Positions 51,229-58,763 of a DNA stretch of 64,000 bases are shown piece by piece. Numbering within the stretch: the first letter of the stretch is position 1; the number at the start of each line of letters is the position of its first letter. Below the pieces are notes generated by a model, which saw only the letters and a list, made by a program, of their open reading frames with translations, searched no databases and had not been told where the DNA came from. Both the position numbers and the translations under genes were made by a program. This DNA comes from Hymenobacter psychrotolerans DSM 18569 (GTDB taxonomy: Bacteria; Bacteroidota; Bacteroidia; Cytophagales; Hymenobacteraceae), in the NCBI RefSeq assembly GCF_900142395.1, contig NZ_FRAS01000005.1:62001-126000 (forward strand), in the 5' to 3' direction.

Positions 51229-52095
51229 CTATAGCTTGTAGCCGGGGAAGGTTTTGGTGAATTCGGCGGCCGGAATGGGCTGGTTGGCCACCACGTCGCT
51301 GAATTCGAACTTCTCAAACAGCCCTTTGTCGTCGTGCACCTGCACCACGAGCGGGAGCATGAGCTTCTGATCGACGCAGACGATGGTGCGGCGGCCGTAG
51401 CTGTTGGGCACCTGCAGCGTGCGGCCCGCGGCCAGTTTCTCGCCGGGGCTCAGGTTGTTGCGCTCCATCACCCGAAAATCGCCGCAGCCGAATTTATCGG
51501 CAATCCGCTCGGGGGTGTCGCCGGCCACGGTTTTGTAGGCCACGTAGCGGAACTGCGGAAAATCGGAGCGCAGGATGTAGCAGGAGCGGCCCGTAACGGT
51601 AGTGTCGCCGGCGTAGCGGAAGCTTTTCTCGAAGCTATGGTCGCGGCGCTGGCTGGAGCCTTTGATGAGGTCAGCAATGGTGCCGAAACCCGCATCCAGC
51701 ACCGTGTGGTGCTGGTTTTTGCGCATCACCGAGCCTTTGGGGTCCAGGCTGAGCGTCACGTATGGGAAGCTGTTGGGATACACCCAGGCGTCGCCGTCGT
51801 TCTGGCCCGTCACCCAGAGCACCTCAATGCCTTTGGCATTTTTAAGGTACACCCGTTGGGGTCCGAACGTCATTTTCATGGCCGTGCGGGCCTGCTGGTA
51901 GCTGCCATTGCTTAGGCGCTCCTGGGCCCGCACGTTGCAGCGCAGGGTTTTCAGGTTTTCGATCGAGCTGCTCAGGCGGCTCATCAGCTGTTCGGTGGTG
52001 ATACGGTCGGCGCCGGGAGCGGGCGAGGGAAGAAAAGCGGCTCCTATCACTCCAAAGCCAAGAAACAAAACCGGAAACCGGGAAAAACGCGTCAT
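51229..52095 (-). CDS. DUF1571 exported protein with embedded LysM-like segment
   Basis: 288 aa. A signal peptide (FPVLFLGFGVIGAAFLPSPAPGA) is followed by the DUF1571 body (NLKTLRCNVRAQERLSNGSYQQARTAMKMTFGPQRVYLKNAKGIEVLWV, in pieces). A LysM-like stretch, YKTVAGDTPERIADKFGCGDFRVMERNNLSPGEKLAAGRTLQVP, sits between DUF1571 strands and may bind peptidoglycan. The domain is also lipoprotein-carrier-like in outline. Start MTRFSRFP at 52095. The stop codon abuts the stop of the tandem-repeat ORF (CTATAG). Confidence 0.8.
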   Translation of the reverse strand: MTRFSRFPVLFLGFGVIGAAFLPSPAPGADRITTEQLMSRLSSSIENLKTLRCNVRAQERLSNGSYQQARTAMKMTFGPQRVYLKNAKGIEVLWVTGQNDGDAWVYPNSFPYVTLSLDPKGSVMRKNQHHTVLDAGFGTIADLIKGSSQRRDHSFEKSFRYAGDTTVTGRSCYILRSDFPQFRYVAYKTVAGDTPERIADKFGCGDFRVMERNNLSPGEKLAAGRTLQVPNSYGRRTIVCVDQKLMLPLVVQVHDDKGLFEKFEFSDVVANQPIPAAEFTKTFPGYKL

Positions 52096-52281
52096 ATCCA
52101 AGATAATCGAAAACGTAAGGGGATGTTGCCGGCCGCGTGTGCACAAATCGGGCCGGAAGAAACTCAACATCAGCAACAGGGGCTTAACGCCACTTCGCCG
52201 TGCAGAGTTGGGAAAAGGCAGCGGCAACTTTTTCGGGCCGCAGGCGGAATAAAGGGCAGTTCTGTTTCTGTTCCCATAGCT

Positions 52282-53040
52282 ATGCACTTTTCAATTATCA
52301 CGCCTACCCACAACCGCCGGCAGTTTCTCCCCGAAACCATTGCCAGCGTCCGCGCCACGGTTTCGGCGCCGCTTGATTTTGGCTACGAGCATTTTATCTG
52401 CGAAAATGCCTCTACCGACGACACCGCCAGCTGGCTAAAGGAAGCCGCCGCGCAGGACGGCTCGCCCGTGCGGGTGGTGCCCCAGGCCACCAAGCTGCTG
52501 CCCGGCCCGGCCCGCAACCTGCTCATCCGCCAGACCACGGCCGACAGCTGGATTGTGCCGCTTGATGATGACGACCTGCTGCTGCAGCGCTGCCTCTACC
52601 ACTACGCCGGGCTGGTGCAGAAGAGCCCGGGGCAGCAATGGTTCGTAGCTGATTTCCTGCGCGTAGACGAAGAAAAGCGCTACCTGCCCGGCGAGGATTA
52701 TTATGCCTGGCGCTTCGAAACTCCAACCGATATGCTGCGCGCCATTTTTCGGGCTGAGCATTTCATCCAAGGCAATGTATGTTACCGCCGCAGCCTGTTT
52801 GATGAAGTGGGCGGCTACAATGAAACGCTGAAGATGGCCGAAGACCTGGACCTGTACGTTCGGTTTCTGCTGGCCGGGCACCTGCCGGTTGTCTCGCCCC
52901 ACATCAGCCACCTGCACCGCTTCCACTCCAGCAACGTCAGTATTGGGGTAGACGCCGGTAAGCACGGCGCCGACCTGCAGGAAATCTATGACCAGTATGC
53001 TGAACAGCTGCAGGCACTGGGCATCGAGCGGCCGGGCTAG
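52282..53040 (+). CDS. Family 2 glycosyltransferase
   Basis: 252 aa. GT-A fold: N-terminal FSIITPTHNRRQFLPETIASV, a nucleotide-sugar region CENASTDDTASWL, the DxD-type motif PLDDDDLLL, and the acceptor-side motif FDEVGGYNETLKMAEDLDLYVRFLLAG. It transfers a sugar to a glycan or cell-surface acceptor; specificity is unknown and no polysaccharide cluster is nearby. ATG 52282 is where homology starts. Its TAG overlaps the stop of the convergent gene in a shared CTAG. Confidence 0.92.
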   Translation: MHFSIITPTHNRRQFLPETIASVRATVSAPLDFGYEHFICENASTDDTASWLKEAAAQDGSPVRVVPQATKLLPGPARNLLIRQTTADSWIVPLDDDDLLLQRCLYHYAGLVQKSPGQQWFVADFLRVDEEKRYLPGEDYYAWRFETPTDMLRAIFRAEHFIQGNVCYRRSLFDEVGGYNETLKMAEDLDLYVRFLLAGHLPVVSPHISHLHRFHSSNVSIGVDAGKHGADLQEIYDQYAEQLQALGIERPG

Positions 53041-53867
53041 GGTTGTTTCTGCTGTTGCTCAAAAGCCTTGCGCGTGAGCAGCGTCAGCGTCGCATCGGCG
53101 GGCGTAAACACCGACACGTATTTTTCGCCCAGCACCAAATGCTGTTTGCCAGGTAGCTGCGGGCGGTAGAGCAGGAGCGTGCAAATATCGGAGGGAGTAA
53201 TGAAGGCCGCCGCGCCGGGCAGGTGGGTATGCAGAGTTGCCGCCACCGACTGGCCGGCCGGCGCCTTGCCAATGGAAATCAGGCTGCTATGCAGCTTGCT
53301 CTTGTGCGTGAGCCGGCCCGCCGAATCGTAGCGCAGCAGGTAGTCGTTGCCGAGCGGGACCGTGCCGGCCGCAGTGGCGCCGGTCAGCACATACACCCAG
53401 GTTTCGGCGCCTTTCTCCAGCAGCACCGGGTTCAGCGACGTGGTGGCGGGCACCTCGAAGCCGGCAATGCGCGTTACATCCTTCATCGACTTCGCCCGAA
53501 TGGCCAGTAGCTGCTGTTCGCGCGTCGTCAGGGCCCGGGCACCGGACCGGTGGGCGCTGGCTGGCCGGATGTTGCCGGCCGGGAAGCTATAGGCCGCCAG
53601 TATCTGTGGCGCCGCTGCTGTTCCACCCACGAATACGGTGCGTACCGAGTCGCCGGGAGTAGGGTAGCTGAAGTAGCTGTGAATCTGCTGGGTGTTGAAA
53701 CGGGTGGCCTGCAGCAGGTCGGTGGCTACCCACGAAGCCCGCTCGGACGTGTACAGGGCCAGGCCTTCACGCAGCAGATTTTGGCGGGTGGTTTCCAGGC
53801 TGGGCTGCGCCAGGGCCGCACGAAGCGGCAGGGCCAGCAGCGCGCCAGCCAACACATAGATTCTCAT
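53037..53867 (-). CDS. Hypothetical exported protein
   Basis: 276 aa, not recognised. Signal peptide MRIYVLAGALLALPLRAALAQ. The body has a THLPGAAAFITPSDICTLLL segment reminiscent of the HSH...PS motif of JAB-type proteases, but without a clear metal-binding set, and a LGNDYLLRYDSAGRLTHKSKLH strand pair. It is probably periplasmic. The 3' end overlaps the glycosyltransferase gene by 4 nt (CTAG, serving as stop on both strands). Confidence 0.6.
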   Translation of the reverse strand: MRIYVLAGALLALPLRAALAQPSLETTRQNLLREGLALYTSERASWVATDLLQATRFNTQQIHSYFSYPTPGDSVRTVFVGGTAAAPQILAAYSFPAGNIRPASAHRSGARALTTREQQLLAIRAKSMKDVTRIAGFEVPATTSLNPVLLEKGAETWVYVLTGATAAGTVPLGNDYLLRYDSAGRLTHKSKLHSSLISIGKAPAGQSVAATLHTHLPGAAAFITPSDICTLLLYRPQLPGKQHLVLGEKYVSVFTPADATLTLLTRKAFEQQQKQP

Positions 53868-54026
53868 AGATACACAAGCAATTCAACACTAAACAGCTAC
53901 AAGAAAGCCCGCTTCTATGAATAAAGCAAGGCTTCCAAGCCACAACAGCTATATATAGTTTCTGCGCCGGCTCTCAACCTCATGAGGCTGCCTGCCAGGC
54001 CGGCGCAATGAGTACGGAGGCCAAAC

Positions 54027-54063
54027 AAAACGCCCGCTACCAGAACGGTAGCGGGCGTTTTTT
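54027..54063. terminator. Terminator of the S46 peptidase gene
   Basis: Hairpin AACGCCCGCTACC / GGTAGCGGGCGTT flanked by A and T runs, just past the 3' end at 54085. The other part of the gap 53868-54026 shows nothing recognisable. Confidence 0.85.
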
Positions 54064-54084
54064 AGTGGAGAAGGTAGCAGCAGG

Positions 54085-56349
54085 CTAGCTGGCCTTCTGG
54101 CGGGCGGGCTTGCGCTTCACTTTTATCTTTTCCAGCTTTTTGCCATCGGCCGGCGCGGCAGCTTCATTGGGGCCGCCTACCAGCGTCATTTCCTTCACCA
54201 AGTGGCTGGCGCCCGCAAACTTATCCACCACGAACAGCATGTAGCGCACGTCCAGCGTGATGTTGCGCACCCGGTCGGGGTCGAACATGATATCAGACAT
54301 GGTGCCCTCCCAGTTGCGGTCGAAGTTGGTGCCAATCAGCTCCCCGCGGCCATTGATGACGGGCGAGCCGGAGTTGCCGCCGGTGGTGTGGTTGGTGGCA
54401 ATAAAGGCCACCGGCACCGAGCCTTTGTAGGCATAAGGGCCGTAGTCTTTGGCGTTGTAGAGCTCCGTGAGGCGGGCCGGCACTTCAAAGTCGGGGTTGG
54501 TCGGGTCGGCTTTTTCCATGATGCCGTCGAGGGTGGTGTAGAAGTCGTACTTCGTGCCGTCGGCGGGGGTGTAGGGCTGCACCTGGCCGTAGGCTACGCG
54601 CAGGGTGGAGTTGGCGTCGGGGTAGAACTTGCGCTGCGTCTGTTGCTGGCGCAGGCCGGCCACGTAGGTGCGCTGGAGCAGCGCAATGTTATCAGTAGCA
54701 GTAGTATAAGTAGGCAGAATGGCTGTGCGGTAGTGGCCGATGATGGCCGAAGCCAGCTGGGCCGCCGGGTCGTCGAGCAGGGCGCGGGCGTTGCCTTTGG
54801 CTACTTCGTTCAGCACGGCCTGGGCACTCTCGTTGCTGGTCAGGCGCGACTTGCCGTAGAGCTGCGCCACATAGGCATTCCAGCCGCCTTTTGCGCCGTA
54901 CTGCTTCTGCAGATTCTTCACGTAAGCGGGCAGCAGGGCGGCAGGCGTACCGTTGGCGTAGAGTGGCAGCAGGGCGGCGGCTACCTTCTGGTCGGTGGCA
55001 ATGGTGGTGTTCTTGAAGAAGTTGGACGTGCCACCACGGGCTTTTTCCACGGCCGCATTCAGCTCGGTGGCTGATGCTTTCTTGTCCACCATTTCGGCCA
55101 GCGGGAGCAGGCTGTTGGCATAAGCCAGCAGCTCAATGCCCAGCGCCGCCTCCGTCACGTAGTCACGGGCCAGGGTATAGTCGCGGTTGGTGGTGTAGTA
55201 TTTCTGGAGCTGTGGCAGCAGGGTGGCATAGGCGGCGCGGCGGGCGTCGTCGCCGGAAGTGGCCCACTGCTGGAACACGGCTTCCTGCTCCTGCTTGCGC
55301 GTCACGGCATCGAGCTTTTTCAGGCCGCGCACCTCGCCAATCCACTTTTTCCAGTAGTTGGCAATGCTGGCGTACTTGGCCGCGTACTGAATGCGCACCC
55401 GGTCGGAGGCCTTCATGTCGGCATCCAGCACCTTCAGCTTGGCTTCCCGAATCCGGATTTTGGCCGGGTCCGACACCGAGTAGATTTCGTCTACGCCCCA
55501 GGAGGTCAGGTACTCGTTGGTGCGGCCGGGGAAGCCGAATACCAGCGTGAAGTCGCCGGGCTGCACACCGGCCAGCGAGATGGGCAGGTGGTGGCGCGGC
55601 TTGAAGGGTACATTCTGGGCCGAATACGGCGCGGGCTTGTTGTCGGGGCCGGCGTAGATGCGGAAGATGCTGAAGTCGCCGGTGTGGCGGGGCCAGGCCC
55701 AGTTGTCGGTGTCGCCGCCGAACTTGCCGATGCTGCTCGGCGGGGCACCCACCAGCCGGATATCCTGGAACACCTCCGTCACGAACATATAATATTCGTT
55801 GCCATTGAAGAACGGCCGGATAAACGCCTGGTAGTGCGTGCCCTGCACAGCGGCCTGCGCAATGCGCTGGATGTTGGCCTGCACCAGCTTTTCGCGGTCG
55901 GCTTCCTGAATATTCTGGGTCGGCACGCCGGTCAGCACCTGGCTGGTCACGTCTTCCATCCGCACGATGAAGGTGGCCGTGAGGCCGGGGTTGGTCAGCT
56001 CCTGCTCCCGGTTCATAGCCCAGTAGCCCTTCGTGAGGTAGTCATTTTCCACCGACGAGTGCTGCTGAATCTGGCCGTAGCCGCAGTGGTGGTTGGTGAG
56101 CAGCAGGCCCTGGTCGGAAATGATTTCGCCGGTGCAGCCGCCCCCGAACTGAACCACGGCATCTTTCAGGCTGCCCTGGTTGATGGAGTAGATCTGGTCG
56201 GCGGTGAGCTTGAGGCCCTTGCTTTGCATGTCGGCCTCGTTGAGTTGCTTGAGCAGCAGCGGCAGCCACATGCCTTCATCGGCGCGGGCCTGGGGGAGAA
56301 AGGAAAGGAATGTAAGGGCCAGCAGCGCCAGCCGCGAAGTAATGCGCAT
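54085..56349 (-). CDS. S46 family dipeptidyl-peptidase, DPP11-like
   Basis: 754 aa. Signal peptide (ITSRLALLALTFLSFLPQARA). Chymotrypsin-fold S46 motifs: LLLTNHHCGYG (catalytic His 87/88), NWAWPRHTGDFSIFRIY (Asp), TGGNSGSPVINGRGELIG (Ser). The residue in FDRNWEG is Arg; in this family an Arg there marks DPP11 (Asp/Glu at P1) and Gly marks DPP7. So it likely cleaves dipeptides after acidic residues in the periplasm. The -7 box TATCTTTG at 56375-56382 fixes the start MRITSRL at 56349 and excludes the longer ORF. Confidence 0.9.
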   Translation of the reverse strand: MRITSRLALLALTFLSFLPQARADEGMWLPLLLKQLNEADMQSKGLKLTADQIYSINQGSLKDAVVQFGGGCTGEIISDQGLLLTNHHCGYGQIQQHSSVENDYLTKGYWAMNREQELTNPGLTATFIVRMEDVTSQVLTGVPTQNIQEADREKLVQANIQRIAQAAVQGTHYQAFIRPFFNGNEYYMFVTEVFQDIRLVGAPPSSIGKFGGDTDNWAWPRHTGDFSIFRIYAGPDNKPAPYSAQNVPFKPRHHLPISLAGVQPGDFTLVFGFPGRTNEYLTSWGVDEIYSVSDPAKIRIREAKLKVLDADMKASDRVRIQYAAKYASIANYWKKWIGEVRGLKKLDAVTRKQEQEAVFQQWATSGDDARRAAYATLLPQLQKYYTTNRDYTLARDYVTEAALGIELLAYANSLLPLAEMVDKKASATELNAAVEKARGGTSNFFKNTTIATDQKVAAALLPLYANGTPAALLPAYVKNLQKQYGAKGGWNAYVAQLYGKSRLTSNESAQAVLNEVAKGNARALLDDPAAQLASAIIGHYRTAILPTYTTATDNIALLQRTYVAGLRQQQTQRKFYPDANSTLRVAYGQVQPYTPADGTKYDFYTTLDGIMEKADPTNPDFEVPARLTELYNAKDYGPYAYKGSVPVAFIATNHTTGGNSGSPVINGRGELIGTNFDRNWEGTMSDIMFDPDRVRNITLDVRYMLFVVDKFAGASHLVKEMTLVGGPNEAAAPADGKKLEKIKVKRKPARQKAS

Positions 56350-56374
56350 AGGAGGGGAATTGGTGAGCGAAACG

Positions 56375-56382
56375 CAAAGATA
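56375..56382 (-). promoter_or_regulatory. -7 box TATCTTTG of the S46 peptidase gene
   Basis: Perfect TAnnTTTG match with a 25-nt leader. Confidence 0.65.
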
Positions 56383-56435
56383 GCCAGCCCGGGGAGCCGA
56401 CAGAAGGCAGACGCCTATTTGGGCGAAAGGCTGCA

Positions 56436-56468
56436 CAAAAAAGCCCGGCCTACGAGGTAGACCGGGCT
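56436..56468 (-). terminator. Terminator of the YkvA/DUF1232 gene
   Basis: Hairpin AGCCCGG / CCGGGCT with a six-T tract on the minus strand, 20 bp past the stop at 56490. Confidence 0.8.
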
Positions 56469-56489
56469 GCTAACATGGGCCGTTTCTGC

Positions 56490-57011
56490 TTAGGAATGTC
56501 CCAGCTCAGCTACGGCCGGGCCGTTCTGCGTGTTGGTGTTGGACGCCGCCGGCTTAATCGAAGCCGCCGGAATGTCGTCGGTTTCCTCAGTAGCATGCGT
56601 CTTTTCCCACTCGCGGAAGCGGGTAATTTCGCCCTGGAACTTCTCCACGAACCAGCTCAGCAGGGCCAGATCATCCAGAAAGCCCACTATCGGCACGAAG
56701 TCGGGCACCAGATCAATGGGGGACAGGGTGTAGAGCAGCACGCCCAGCGCCGACACGATGGTGCCGGTTTCAACCTGGCGGTAGTTGCCGCTGACGTAGT
56801 TGCGCACCAGCCGCACCACGGTGCGGGCCACATCAAAGAGCTGGCGGAACTTGTTGTCGCCGCTGTCTTTGCTGGCGAGCTTGTTGGCTACCTCATTGAG
56901 CACCAGCACCACCTTAAAGGGACGGCCCAGCAGCTTGCCGGCGCGGTTGAGAAACACGCTGAACAGCGCATTTTTGGAAATGGAAAGGCCTTTTTCGACG
57001 AGAGAGGACAT
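56490..57011 (-). CDS. YkvA family protein (DUF1232)
   Basis: 173 aa. The DUF1232 core LYTLSPIDLVPDFVPIVGFLDDLALL is exact in style, preceded by a helical region with IVSALGVLLYTL that may associate with the membrane. The function of the family is unknown. The N-terminal part, with LLGRPFKVVLVLNEV, is duplicated as a decayed copy at 57760-57893, on the other side of the YdcF-like gene. Confidence 0.88.
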   Translation of the reverse strand: MSSLVEKGLSISKNALFSVFLNRAGKLLGRPFKVVLVLNEVANKLASKDSGDNKFRQLFDVARTVVRLVRNYVSGNYRQVETGTIVSALGVLLYTLSPIDLVPDFVPIVGFLDDLALLSWFVEKFQGEITRFREWEKTHATEETDDIPAASIKPAASNTNTQNGPAVAELGHS

Positions 57012-57088
57012 AGAAGTGTTTTTCGTCGAGCTTACGCGGGGATGTGGGGAGGGGTTGTAGGGAGAGAATAGTAAGCCCGAATGGCTGC

Positions 57089-57721
57089 TTACCCTTTCAT
57101 TAGGTAGGTATGGTAGGCGAAGAACTCCCGTAGCAGCGCGTACGCGTCGCGCGCTTCGTAATAGTTGGCGTGAGCGCCATACACTTGAGCAAAGTGCTGT
57201 TGCCTGAGAAGAAGCTTGGTGCGACTCAAATGAAAAAACTGGGAAACTACTATCACAGAGGAAAAGCCGCGTTTCTTGGCTATCACGGTGAAATTTTGAG
57301 CCGTAGCCTGGGTAGTGTTGCCCGCATTGTCAACCACAATTGCTGCTGCCGGAATACCACGGCGCAGTAAATACTGCTGCATTGCGGTGCCTTCGTAGTG
57401 CCCCTCCTTTCCCAGGCCGCCACTTACGACTATAGTGCTGCTTGTTCCTGCGTGGTACAGCTGAATTGCCTTATCCAAACGGGCCTGCAACCGGTCTGAG
57501 AGGCTCCCGTTGCTGTTAACGGTGTTGCCCAGCACCAATAAAGAGTCAGCAGGCTGCACATCATCAGTTAGTCCATCTGTTGCAATGCACAGAACGCCTA
57601 GTACAAGCCAAGCAGAAAGCAGCAAGAACAGGGCTTTACTAGTTGATTTTAAGAGGTATAGCAATTCGTGTTTTGCCAGATGGCTAGTATAAGCAATGGG
57701 TTTATTTCTAGCTATTGCCAA
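57089..57721 (-). CDS. YdcF/SanA-like DUF218 membrane protein
   Basis: 210 aa. One N-terminal membrane helix (ALFLLLSAWLVLGVLCIA), then the DUF218 fold: ADSLLVLGNTVNSNGSLSDRLQARLDKAIQLYHAG, IVVSGGLGKEGHYEGTAMQQYLLRRGIP, VDNAGNTTQATAQN and VVSQFFHLSRTKLLL (read in pieces). The family is tied to envelope integrity (SanA) and may bind nucleotides or SAM. Start is TTG at 57721 (or a later TTG); an in-frame stop three codons upstream and no ATG. AT-rich relative to neighbours, and flanked by related YkvA sequences. Confidence 0.75.
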   Translation of the reverse strand: MAIARNKPIAYTSHLAKHELLYLLKSTSKALFLLLSAWLVLGVLCIATDGLTDDVQPADSLLVLGNTVNSNGSLSDRLQARLDKAIQLYHAGTSSTIVVSGGLGKEGHYEGTAMQQYLLRRGIPAAAIVVDNAGNTTQATAQNFTVIAKKRGFSSVIVVSQFFHLSRTKLLLRQQHFAQVYGAHANYYEARDAYALLREFFAYHTYLMKG

Positions 57722-57759
57722 TCGTATTTAACAATGGCCACTGCTGTTTACTTGCCTTG

Positions 57760-57893
57760 CTATGTACTAATGCTGGTGTTCAACATCGGCACTATCTTGA
57801 CAGGACGCCCCAGCAGCGTGACGGTGCAGCTGAGCAATATACCGAATAGCGCGTTGTTGGAAATAGAAAGGCTTTTTCGACAAAACAGGGCAT
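57760..57893 (-). pseudogene. Decayed N-terminal copy of the YkvA/DUF1232 gene
   Basis: Aligns by eye with the first ~45 codons of the gene at 56490-57011 (GTCGAAAAA, TTGGAAATAGAAAGG versus TTGGAAATGGAAAGG, GGACG-CCCAGCAGC). A one-base deletion shifts the frame after VEKA; reading on in the true frame gives ISNNALFGILL...LLGRPVKIVPMLN and then a stop at 57762-57760. Most of the gene is missing. The copy is on the same strand as the intact gene, 0.9 kb away. Confidence 0.7.
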
Positions 57894-57987
57894 GGGCGGG
57901 AGTTGGGAGTAAGTAGCTCTACGATTTCGGGCAGTGCGTGCGGAGTTATATAGCGCGGTGGTGGGCCTGGTAAGCGGAAATTTGTGG

Positions 57988-57995
57988 TACGTTTG
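57988..57995 (+). promoter_or_regulatory. -7 box TACGTTTG, 4 nt before ATG
   Basis: Perfect TAnnTTTG match in front of the DinB-family gene; predicts a leaderless mRNA. Confidence 0.65.
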
Positions 57996-57999
57996 CTCT

Positions 58000-58530
58000 A
58001 TGAGCCTCTTTTCGCCTCCCGACGCTACCGAGTACGCCCCGTATTATGGTACCTACGTTCGCCTCATCACCGCTGATCCGCTGGCGGCCCTGCAGACGCA
58101 GCCGGCCGAATTGCGTCGGCTGCTCGCGGGCCTGACCGAGGAACAGGCGCAGTTCCGGTACGCGGCCGGCAAGTGGAGCATCAAGGAAATGCTGGTGCAC
58201 ATGATTGATACGGAGCGCATTTTCGCCTACCGCGCCCTGCGCATCTCACGCGGCGACACCACGGCGCTGCCCGGCTTCGAGCAGGACGACTACGTGCCCA
58301 CTTCGGAAGCCGATGCCCGCCCCCTGGCCAGTATTCTGCACGAATATGACACTGTGCGGGCGGCCACGCTCAGCCTGCTGGGGTCGTTCAGCGCGGCGCA
58401 GCTCAGCCGCCGGGGCACCGCCAGCGGCCAGCCCGTGAGCGTGCGGGCCATGAGTTTCATCATGGCCGGGCACGAAGCACACCATCTGCATATATTGCAG
58501 CAGCGGTATCTGCCGCTGCTGGCTGCCTAA
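58000..58530 (+). CDS. DinB family protein
   Basis: 176 aa, four-helix bundle. The DinB/YfiT pattern with three spaced His: GKWSIKEMLVHMIDTERIFAYRALRI, and AGHEAHHLHILQQRYL near the C-terminus. Members are metal-binding and often thiol-transferase or stress-related; the substrate is unknown. The ATG at 58000 is fixed by the promoter box 4 nt upstream. Confidence 0.88.
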   Translation: MSLFSPPDATEYAPYYGTYVRLITADPLAALQTQPAELRRLLAGLTEEQAQFRYAAGKWSIKEMLVHMIDTERIFAYRALRISRGDTTALPGFEQDDYVPTSEADARPLASILHEYDTVRAATLSLLGSFSAAQLSRRGTASGQPVSVRAMSFIMAGHEAHHLHILQQRYLPLLAA

Positions 58531-58606
58531 GGCATTCCTGCCAACAACACCCCGGCGTCTGGCACCGTTATGCTGGTAAGTTCTCATTCTCTAATTCCCC
58601 ACTACC

Positions 58607-58723
58607 ATGGCTAAAGCACAGGAGCCCCGCAAAGAAAAAAAGAAAGAGCCGGCCAAAACCACCAAGGAAAAGAAAGCCGCCAAAGAAGAGAAAAAAGCCC
58701 TGAAGGCTCGCCAGCAGGACTAA
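58607..58723 (+). CDS. Small Lys-rich protein, 38 aa
   Basis: A very short ORF with a strikingly biased composition: MAKAQEPRKEKKKEPAKT and then a run of Lys/Glu/Ala (TKEKKAAKEEKKALKARQQD). It stands alone between the DinB gene and a good terminator 1 bp after its stop, which supports it as a real transcript. Similar tiny Lys-rich proteins occur in Bacteroidota; function unknown, possibly nucleic-acid binding by charge. Confidence 0.65.
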   Translation: MAKAQEPRKEKKKEPAKTTKEKKAAKEEKKALKARQQD

Positions 58724-58724
58724 C

Positions 58725-58759
58725 AAAAAGGCCTCTACCAATATGGTAGAGGCCTTTTT
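58725..58759. terminator. Bidirectional terminator after the small Lys-rich gene
   Basis: Hairpin AAAAAGGCCTCTACC / GGTAGAGGCCTTTTT between convergent genes ending at 58723 and 58764. Confidence 0.9.
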
Positions 58760-58763
58760 GCAT

